Below are positions 8,893-16,391 of a stretch of DNA of 16,391 bases, piece by piece. The stretch's first letter is position 1. Each line of letters starts with the position of its first letter. The position numbers and the translations under genes are program-made. This DNA comes from Conidiobolus incongruus B7586 (lineage: Eukaryota; Entomophthoromycota; Entomophthoromycetes; Entomophthorales; Conidiobolaceae): positions 1 to 16,391 of the forward strand of contig JNEM01014747.1 in the NCBI GenBank assembly GCA_000697335.1, in the 5' to 3' direction. Below the pieces are notes generated by a model. It was not told where the DNA came from. It made no database searches and saw only the letters and a list, made by a program, of their open reading frames with translations.

Positions 8893-9561
8893 CTAGTTGA
8901 TGGTGACTTCAGTAATTCCTGTAGGAGGAATGATCTCTCCAACCACAGCTTTTTGACCGAGAGGACCGATGAATTCTGATTTTCCATTAAGGTGATGGGG
9001 AATATGATCCTCTTCGAATATGTGGTCAGGACGGTGATGTCTAAGTAAATCATCCCCAAGATGGCCAGGAAGGTGGTGTCTAAGCTCTGCTTGAGCCAAT
9101 TCATTAGCAAGGTGACCAACATTAGACTCTTCAAGAAGGTGTTCATCACCACGTACATCTTCACGTAATTCAATTTCTTCTCCTCTTCCTAGTCCAGATT
9201 CCCTAATTTCGATTATCTCTTCTCCTTCTCTCAATTGACGACGTTTTAAGCCACTATTGAGGACACCTCCAGCAGTATTCAAAGATTCACCATTTCTACC
9301 GAGTCCGCCATTGATCTGAGGCGTATTGAGGATCCTTTGTTGTTGATTAATGACTGGATTATTTTGGGAAATACCACTCTGGCGACGGACAATAGTGGGT
9401 GTGTCCCAGAAGCTACTAACAGCTCCAAAGTGACCGAAATTGTTAAAGTGGCCGAAATCTGTATTAGTTTGGACATCATTATTTCCAACTCTCATTATAG
9501 GAGATGTGGCCATGATGCTAGCAATCAGAGCGGCGAGGACAGAGAACTTGGAGAAAGACAT
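8893..9561 (-). CDS. Secreted RRQ-repeat protein, one unit (candidate peptide precursor)
   Basis: This is a 222-residue paralogue of the gene at 7110-7901. The signal peptide (about residues 1-20) and pro-region match the neighbour closely: VQTNTDFGHFNNF and NFGHFG are the same, with a three-residue difference in spacing. A single unit at 61-106 sits between RR (59-60) and RR-Q (107-109). It begins QSGISQNNP, carries INGGLGRNGE and NTAGGV, and ends in LK. The tail then differs. It is Glu/Arg-rich (110-145), then His-rich with HH pairs at about 162-190, and ends in a Pro/Ile/Thr-rich stretch. The last 20 residues (QKAVVGEI) still align with the neighbour (QKDVVVKEI), so homology spans the whole protein. 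No cysteine is present. The His-rich part could bind metal or be pH-sensitive, but that is a guess. The role is unknown; kexin processing to a Gln-started peptide is the favoured inference. Confidence 0.85.
   Translation of the reverse strand: MSFSKFSVLAALIASIMATSPIMRVGNNDVQTNTDFGHFNNFGHFGAVSSFWDTPTIVRRQSGISQNNPVINQQQRILNTPQINGGLGRNGESLNTAGGVLNSGLKRRQLREGEEIIEIRESGLGRGEEIELREDVRGDEHLLEESNVGHLANELAQAELRHHLPGHLGDDLLRHHRPDHIFEEDHIPHHLNGKSEFIGPLGQKAVVGEIIPPTGITEVTIN
9244..9381 (-). repeat. Single RR-bounded unit of the paralogue
   Basis: Residues 61-106 of the 222-residue protein. It has the same flanking RR sites and the same conserved blocks as the two units in the neighbouring gene. It is most similar to the first of them. 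Confidence 0.85.
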
Positions 9562-9634
9562 TGTAGATCTTAATTTGGTTAAGAATCGAGTATTTTTTAA
9601 AACGATGACTATATTTTAAAGATATTATGAATGA

Positions 9635-9642
9635 TTTATATA
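9635..9642 (-). promoter_or_regulatory. TATA box of the one-unit repeat gene
   Basis: TATATAAA on the minus strand lies 74-81 bases before the ATG at 9561. It matches the position and sequence of the neighbour's TATA box. Confidence 0.6.
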
Positions 9643-9689
9643 TTACATAACAACAATATGACATCAAGTATCATCAATGCCCATCAAAC

Positions 9690-9716
9690 TCAATTTAATT
9701 TGAAATAAAATGATCA
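9690..9716 (-). promoter_or_regulatory. Upstream element shared by the paralogue pair (copy 2)
   Basis: On the plus strand this reads TCAATTTAATTTGAAAT, then AAAA, then TGATCA. It lies about 130 bases before the ATG and mirrors the element at 8053-8075. Confidence 0.45.
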
Positions 9717-10455
9717 GGTCAAGATCAGCATTTATTTTAATTAAAATAATTAATTTTAGCTTTAATTTCTAGATTCAGAAAATTTGAAATTGGGCTGTGA
9801 AGTTTGAAATGATCAATTCTATAGTAATTCAGTTAATGAAATAATAATAATCTAAAATTTATTAAATCACAATAGTTCGATTATAAAGAAATAATTATAT
9901 TATAAAATTCATAAAAAATGATACTATAAAACACAATTAATTCATATTAGTTAATAAAATTTTAGACAAATTTTATTTCATATTATTAATTTTTGAAATA
10001 AACATTAGAAATTAAATTAAAAAAAATAATAAAAATAATATAAAAGTTTTATTATATCAAATTATAGAAAAAATAACTATATTAAAAATTATTTAATAAT
10101 ATTTTAAATTAATTTTATGAAAATCAAATTATTTCCTTTTATAGACTCTTAAGAAAAATAGAAATTGAGTTCAAATTAAAAAATCGCATTTTTCAAAATA
10201 ATATATTAAATCATTGTTGCTAGATTTGTTTTTTTAAATAATTAGGAATTGAGTTAAATAAAATTATTAATAAATTACAATAATTTGGAGTATTTTATAA
10301 TTATCTTATTTTTATTTTTAAGTGCTTATAATGAATACTGTATAACATATTCGATACAATAATAATTATTTTTTTATAACAGCTATATTTAGGATAAAAT
10401 TCACCATTAATATCAAATCAAATGTTTATGAAACTTAAATATTTTCAACTAGCTG

Positions 10456-10489
10456 GTTTCAGATTATTTTGTGTGCAATTATCTGAAAC
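10456..10489. repeat. Perfect 9-base hairpin
   Basis: GTTTCAGAT (10456-10464) and ATCTGAAAC (10481-10489) are perfect reverse complements around a 16-base loop. AGCTG before the left arm has a complementary copy, CAGCT, a little beyond the right arm (10498-10502). This is one of the few GC-containing structures in the desert. Function unknown. Confidence 0.5.
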
Positions 10490-11889
10490 ACTTATAGCAG
10501 CTTTTGAACAAAAATACAAATATTACTATATATCAGAATACATAGTATACACATTTAATTTTGGATATATTAATAAAACCCGATAATTTTATATAATATT
10601 TTATAAATACTCAAAAACAAGAACAAAATGAAAATAATTATTCAATATTAAATAATTATCAATTTCAAAGTGATTGTATATTGATGTTTATATTTGGATG
10701 CTATGATAAATGTTTCAAGGCATTATCAGATTATTATATTATATTAATATTAATATTAGTAATATTTAAACTTTCTGATATATATATTATATTGAACATT
10801 GCTTATTTATTATAAGAATTTTATAAATAACTAAGTTTGAATCAATATAATATAAAAAAAATTTGATATTATATTATTTTAATATTCATGAACTTAATTA
10901 TATTTTAAAGAATTTTATTTAATAAAGAGTTTATAATTTTCAATACTATATATTATTTATGAAATTTAATATGAAAATAAAGTAACTTATTAAATAATAT
11001 ATAATTAATATAAATTTTTAAATAATTTATAATTTTTCTTTAATTATTTTATATTATATTAAATTATTTCATAATCTTTTACTAAATTTAAATAAACTAT
11101 TTTACTTTGTATTTTTAATAATGAGAATTTTTTATAATTAAAAATAAATAAACATTTTAATATATAATATATAAAAATCAATATATAATATAAATTTAAT
11201 AGTTTTTTATTATTAATAGCTTTTTATTATATTTTTAATAAACTTCTAATATTTAAAAAATAGTTTTTTTATTAAAAACTAAAATTTAATATTTTACAAA
11301 CCAATTAGATTTTCCTGTAGAGATTTTCATTCCTATATGTTGATTTTTTAATTACCTAAAGTAATTATAATTATATAGGTTATAATTTAAAGAATATACT
11401 AAGTGTGGTAGTTTTTTCTAGTTATTTTTAATTAAAAAGTTTTTTATAACTTTAAATTTATATATTTTATAATTATCATTTAAAATAAAAAGTTTTTTTA
11501 ATTATATTAAAAATGCTAATTAAAAATAATTTTTTTTAAAAAAAATATAAAGTTTATTATTAATTAATTTTCTTTTAAGAATTAAATAAGAATAATATAT
11601 TAATATAATTTATTATAATAATTAATATTCACATATTAACAAAATATTTATTTAAAGGAATTTGTAAAAAAAATTTAATTTAACTTAATTTAACATTTTG
11701 ATTTATGTTTAAATAAAAGATTATACATAAAAATTTAAGATTAATTAATTATAATTATTTACTATAAAAGTTTAAGTTTCTAATAATATTTTAATAAGTT
11801 TTATTTAATAATAACTATTTTAACTTTTTTTCAGCTTTAGTTAAATTATAAGGTATTTATATTATATTTTTATTTATTAATTTAAGTTT

Positions 11890-12194
11890 AAACTTTAATA
11901 TATATATATAATACTTATAAAACTAATATTAAAGTGTTTAAATAATTTTTTAATTAAAATAAAAAGGTGTTTTTTAATATATTTTTTTACTTTATTAACA
12001 ATTAAAAAAATAATAGTTTAAATTAATCTTTTAAATTTTAATAGGTTTTAAATAATTTTTTTTTAACTTTAAAGTAATTTATTTAATAATAAATTGTTAA
12101 TTTAAATAATGTTTTATTATTAAAAACCACTTATAAATTTTAAATAATTTTAAAAGGTTTATAGTTAAGTTTTATTAATATTAAAATAAAAAAC
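11890..12194 (+). repeat. Diverged dispersed repeat, copy 1
   Basis: By eye this aligns collinearly with 15787-16070. Anchors in the same order are AAACTTTAATATATATA at the start, TTTTTTAATATAT (11970-11982), AATAAT with AGT after it, and GTTAAGTTTTA (12164-12174). Where the other copy has G or C, this one mostly has A or T. The low complexity of the region makes the alignment uncertain. Confidence 0.4.
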
Positions 12195-12277
12195 TTTTAA
12201 TGATTACTATTTAATTTAAACATAATTAAATTAAACAACTAATTTTAAAAAATTAATTTTTTAATCAAAAAAATTAT

Positions 12278-12295
12278 TATATATATATATATATA
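12278..12295. repeat. AT dinucleotide microsatellite
   Basis: Nine uninterrupted TA repeats, 18 bases. Confidence 0.8.
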
Positions 12296-12549
12296 AATAT
12301 ATAATTTCCTATTAACTTTGTATATATTTATTTATTTCAAATTAATAATATATTTGAAAAATCAAAAATTAAAAAATTTCCCATTACTTTAAATTCAAGG
12401 TAATATTATTGATTTTTATTAAATTATAATTTTATTTTAACATAATAATATTAAAAATTATAACAATATTAGTTGATGATAGCATTTTTATGAGTATAAA
12501 ATTTGAAATGAAAAATATGAATAATTGTAAAAATGGATTAATTGATGTC

Positions 12550-12555
12550 TTTATT
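12550..12555 (-). promoter_or_regulatory. Possible poly(A) signal of the transporter gene
   Basis: AATAAA on the minus strand lies 7-12 bases beyond the stop codon at 12562. That is close, but possible in a compact 3' UTR. Confidence 0.3.
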
Positions 12556-12561
12556 AATGAT

Positions 12562-14104
12562 TTAATCTGATTTTTTCATACCTTCTTTAATAATAGTATC
12601 TAAAGTTTTACCTTTAGTCTCCTTGAATAAGGTTACCCAAACAACAATTGTAATTGCTATAAAGCCTGCGAATAGTAAGAATGTATAATTGCCAATTTTG
12701 GCAAATACTATCGGGAATAAAAACCCTATTAAGGCATTACTGAGCCAGCCTAGAGTAATTACAAATGACGATGTGAAATTGAGCAGATTTGATGGGAATA
12801 GTTCGGATGTCAATAGAAAAGGAATGGGACCTATGCCAAGTGCAAAACTACCCATATATACCACTGTCGAGACTAACATTAGGATATTAAGGCTAAGCTC
12901 GGCGCCTACACAGATGAGTATCACTGAGATCATCATAAGCAAACAACTAGCTAAGTAAATAGGCTTTCTACCGAAATTGTCTACCATATACACTGTTAAT
13001 AATACCCCAGCCACTTCCATAGCACCTAATGAAACGGCAATTCTACTCGCATTGAACTGACCAAAAGCTTTTGTAAAAATAGAAGTTGAATAAAAAGTAA
13101 CTGAATTAATACCGCTAAGCATTTGATTAACATGGATAAATATACAAATAGTTAAGAATTTGGGATATGGCGACTTTCTAATTTCTTTGAAGAGATTAAA
13201 TTTTGACTGATCTTTTCCCTCTGAAGTACCATTGACCATATGTTGAGATGAATTATTTTTTTGAATATTGATTTGTGCTTCTATAATATGTTCAAATTCA
13301 TTTTCAACCTTACATCCGGGTCGTAATCGTTTTAAGTGAGCTTTTGCTTCTTCCATCTTGCCTTCAGAAACTAGGTGAGGTGGTGACTTTGGACAAAATG
13401 GCAATAGAATGGATTGAATGAGCGATAAAATACAGGGGATGCCGAATAGAATTCTCCATCCGGGATTGTAAGAGAGGAAGAAGCCAAAGATCTGAGAAAA
13501 CATAATGCCGACATCAATTGAAGCTTGCATTAGAGTTCCCATGGTACCCCTGAGCTTGACTGTTGATGTTTCACCAATATAACTAGATACTACAACTGAA
13601 GCTAGACCTGAACCAATCCCAGTAATAAATCTACCGGCACCGAACTGCGTTTGAGTAGCAGATGTAGCAATAATCAAATAACCCAAAATGTATGGAATAT
13701 TATTTAATAGGATAAGATTCCTTCTACCAATTTTAGTTGATAATAAAGAAGCAATTAAACTACCTACAGCACCTCCTAATGGCATTAAACCTATCATTCT
13801 ACCCCTAAATATGGTTAACATTTTAAAATTAAAAGAATTATGATATTAATCACCATTCTACATCATCAGCAGGTATACAACTTGGAAAAGGGCCATTGTA
13901 ATACAATCCATTGGGACAGTGCCTAATAGTATCTTCAGGCAAATTACATACACCTATTGCATATCCAAAGTTGAAAGTAGAAACAATAGAAATCATAGTA
14001 GTCAAAAACACTGTCCAATTGAAACCCTGTGACAAGCTATCATCCTTATCAGCTTCCCTTGAATCGTCAGTAACTATTATTTGATTAGAATATTTATCAT
14101 CCAT
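12562..14104 (-). CDS. GLUT-like major facilitator sugar transporter
   Basis: Two exons, 14104-13854 and 13804-12562, join across a 49-base GT-AG intron to give 497 residues, the usual family length. It is a 12-helix plasma-membrane-type sugar carrier. Family marks in order are: first helix with FNFGYAIGV and NLPE (45-57), GGAVGS (94-99), GRR (110-112), GRFITGIGSG (141-150), E162 with LRGTMGTLMQ (169-177), a degenerate PESPR motif as PKSPPHLV (222-229), QMLSGIN (311-317), FGRKP (361-365), GIGPIPFLLTSELFP (407-421) and FKETKGKTL (478-485). The first outer loop has cysteines 53, 63 and 76. Against human GLUT1 by eye, Q177, Q311 and N317 are kept, but four pocket positions differ: M312, E347, F413 and G436. 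So the family is sure but the substrate is open. The intron donor is GTGATT, with a TTAAC branch site near the acceptor. Confidence 0.92.
13805..13853 (-). other. Intron of the sugar transporter gene
   Basis: A 49-base GT-AG intron splits codon 84 (TG|G, Trp). The donor GTGATT is weak. The acceptor is ATATTTAG, preceded by TTAACC as the likely branch site. Joining restores a continuous transporter between the first helix and GGAVGS. Reading through stops right after Trp84. Confidence 0.88.
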
Positions 14105-14156
14105 TTCAATTAATATTGAATTATTAATATATTTTTTATTTGTAGGAATAGTTCAA

Positions 14157-14162
14157 TTTATA
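14157..14162 (-). promoter_or_regulatory. Possible TATA box of the transporter gene
   Basis: TATAAA on the minus strand lies 53-58 bases before the ATG at 14104, a spacing similar to that of the secreted-protein genes. Confidence 0.4.
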
Positions 14163-14956
14163 TGAATTTCAATTAATACTCAATCATCCAATTTGCATTT
14201 TGGGCGATATAATGAGTTTGGATGCATAATTAGTTTTATTCCCTTGTTTGTGTGTTTTTATCTCATTAAAGTTTCCTAGTTTTGAAATTAGTGTAAGGTA
14301 CTCTTATTCGGTTATTTCAGGATAGAACTTGGTTTTTATAATAGTAAAACATCTGATATTGCGATACCTCCTCAATATTGTTAGTATTTGATTTATAACT
14401 AAGACCGAATATTTATATATTGGATAATATATTGAGTTGGTTAATATATTTATAAATTTCAAATAAAATAATCAATATAAAGTAATATTATTTTGTTAAA
14501 TAATAATAATAAAATTCTTTTTAATTCTGCAAACTATATTTATTTTTTATTTTTAAAAAGCCTTTATGCAATTTATTAATTTTACAATTTTTAAAATTAT
14601 TTAAATATTTTTTAACTAGTATTTGTTTTGGTAATTATGGATATTTTAATATCTATCTTAATATCCCTAATTCTTTAATTAATAGTCTAATCTTTTATAT
14701 TCATTTTTACTTATATTAATAGTTTATAAGTAATTTCTTTAATTTTTTTTTCAAATATAAATAATTCATAAAAATTAATTTTAATATTTTAAATTAAGAT
14801 GAGGAATTTTAATGCATGATTAAAGCCTAAAAATGTGGTAAATAATTAAATTTCGGATTCAATTCAATTGTATGTTAGTAAATTATTAAATAATTTTTTA
14901 AAAAAAAGTACATTAGATGTATTTTTTTTCAAGTTTGATATTATATTTTAAAATAT

Positions 14957-14984
14957 AATATTTAATATTTAATATTTAATATTT
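14957..14984. repeat. Four tandem copies of AATATTT
   Basis: Four perfect head-to-tail copies of a 7-base unit, 28 bases in total. Confidence 0.85.
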
Positions 14985-15786
14985 ATTTGAATTTTATATC
15001 TAACTGAAAGCTTAAAGTAATTGATAGTAATCAATTCAAATTTAATACTATTATTTCAATTAAATAATTTCATATCTTTAAAATCAAATCTAAATATTAT
15101 TTTCAATGCAAATTTTATAAAAATAAGCAAATAATATAAAATTAGCACTTTTTTATTATTTTTATTAATAACTTTCAACCATACTTTTGGCAAATTATTA
15201 AATTTTAAAACTTTGTTTAAGATTAAAATTTCATGTTTCACAAAAAAATTTAATCTACATGTTGGATTTGCTTATTTACATGCATTTTTTTTAATTAAAT
15301 AAATTAGTTTTAATTGTAAAGATGGTGATTTAATAGGTATATTAAATGTAATACCACTTTCAATATATTATTATTCAGTATATTTTTATAGTATTATTTT
15401 TATAAATTTTACAATTATTATGCAGGATAATAAGTATGTTTAATTCTAGTGAAAAACACCTCATTTGGAAAATATTTTATTTAATAAAATTTAAAATTAA
15501 TTATTAATTAATTTATCATTTAAAATTAATCTAGAAGATTATATATAATAATAATATTTTAGTATATTAAATACTTATTAGTAAATAAAAACATATTGAT
15601 TATAATTTATAAAAAGAATCTTTTAAATGAAGGAGAATATAATTAATTAATTAACATGAATTTTTATAAATATCTTTGTATATAGATATATTTCAATGTT
15701 TTACTAAATTATAACTAAAATAATTGTTTCAAAGTTCTTTTTTAAAATATTACATTTTTTTTATTTTAATTAATAAAAATAAGCCA

Positions 15787-16070
15787 AAACTTTAATATAT
15801 ATAATATATCTATATAGTTAATACTGGAGTGCTTTTATAACTTTGTTAATAAGATTAAAAAGTTTTTTAATATATGATTTTATTGTTTTAATTTTTATAA
15901 TAAATAATGGTGAAAATTAGTTTTTTATATTTTGACAAGTAATTTTAAGATCACAAGCATAGTGATTGGTCATAATTTTGGATAAATTATTATCTCAATA
16001 AGTTGTTTGTAAATTTTGACGGATTTTGGAGGGTCTTTGGTTAAGTTTTAATTTTACTTAAATGAATTAC
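15787..16070 (+). repeat. Diverged dispersed repeat, copy 2
   Basis: This is the less AT-degraded partner of 11890-12194. The same anchors are seen at 15787 (AAACTTTAATATATATA), 15863-15875 (TTTTTTAATATAT) and 16040-16050 (GTTAAGTTTTA). Here the stretch at 16018-16040 still carries many G bases, where the other copy has mostly A. No open frame or terminal repeats are visible, so the element class is unknown. Confidence 0.4.
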
Positions 16071-16391
16071 TTTTTGTTATTATAAAGTCATCATAATTAG
16101 ACCAAATTTAATATTATTATTTTATTCCATTTATATAAAATCTAATTACAAAAGCTATTTCTGTATTTACATACTATATACTAATAAAGCTTCAATATTT
16201 TATTGATATATTCAAAATCGTTCTCCATTATTAAATTTATTATAAGATGAATTCATTAGATTAAAAAAATAACAAATTTTTTAATTTCTGAATTTTTAAA
16301 TTAATTATTAATATAAAGCATAGTTTATATACAGAATATATATATAATTTAATACTTTAATATTATATATAAATAAATATATATTTATTAA

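Larger units (their letters stand above)
9562..12561. other. AT desert between the repeat gene and the transporter gene
   Basis: The first 160 bases hold the promoter of the minus-strand gene. From about 9.9 kb to 12.5 kb the sequence is almost entirely A and T, with many homopolymer runs and no supported gene. Structured points are the hairpin at 10456-10489, a repeat-like block at 11890-12194 and an AT dinucleotide run at 12278-12295. Confidence 0.65.
14105..16391. other. AT-rich spacer after the transporter gene
   Basis: The first 60 bases hold the transporter promoter. A less biased patch at about 14180-14400 has open stretches no longer than about 28 codons and no recognisable product. 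The rest is AT-rich. It contains a 7-base tandem repeat at 14957-14984 and a repeat-like block at 15787-16070. No gene can be supported, and the sequence runs off the end of the window. Confidence 0.6.

Noticed and set aside
8871-9573. Several overlapping open frames on both strands across the one-unit repeat gene
   Set aside because: They are shadows of the minus-strand gene. None has a signal peptide or the shared repeat.
12689-12958. Plus-strand open frame inside the transporter gene
   Set aside because: It lies opposite strongly conserved transporter motifs and has no recognisable content.
14180-14400. Less AT-biased patch upstream of the transporter gene
   Set aside because: The longest open stretch is about 28 codons. 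A GT...AG pair can be drawn, but the pieces give no known protein.
15056-15241. Minus-strand open frame of 61 codons
   Set aside because: Low-complexity Lys/Asn/Ile/Leu composition typical of random AT-rich sequence.
1-16391. Organelle DNA, CRISPR array or prokaryotic operon
   Set aside because: Spliceosomal introns, signal and targeting peptides and nuclear-type tRNA genes point to a nuclear eukaryotic contig. No regularly spaced direct repeats are present.

Overview
This window looks like nuclear DNA from a very AT-rich eukaryote, most likely a fungus and perhaps an early-diverging one. The evidence is: short GT-AG introns with TACTAA-like branch sites, a nuclear gene for a mitochondrial ribosomal protein with a targeting peptide, a eukaryotic tRNA-Gln pair, and secreted proteins with Arg-Arg (kexin-type) sites. 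It also holds a secreted 2H-phosphoesterase of a type I associate with fungi. The exact lineage cannot be read from the sequence. Coding regions stand out as islands of richer base composition inside long A/T-dominated spacers.

Layout. 1-1324 is an AT-rich spacer with one inverted repeat. 1325-1981 (minus) encodes a secreted 218-residue 2H-phosphoesterase ('Swiss Army Knife' type). After a long spacer comes a tRNA-Gln(CTG) at 3685-3756 (minus). 5324-6239 (plus) is a five-exon gene for mitochondrial ribosomal protein bL9m. A second tRNA-Gln(CTG), identical over all 72 bases but on the opposite strand, lies at 6797-6868. 7110-7901 and 8893-9561 (both minus) are tandem paralogues of an unrecognised secreted family built from 46-47-residue units bounded by Arg-Arg-Gln. 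9562-12561 is a gene-free AT desert. 12562-14104 (minus) is a two-exon GLUT-like sugar transporter of 497 residues. 14105-16391 is again AT-rich and gene-free, and holds what looks like a diverged second copy of a repeat also seen near 11.9-12.2 kb.

The genes do not form an operon or an obvious pathway. Three of the five protein genes encode secreted products, and these three share a TATA box about 60-80 bases before the chosen ATG. The two paralogues also share a second upstream element. The most unusual part is the paralogue pair: signal peptide, conserved Phe/His-rich pro-region, one or two RR-bounded units that begin with Gln, then a charged tail. That is the layout of a kexin-processed secreted peptide precursor, and I do not recognise the family.
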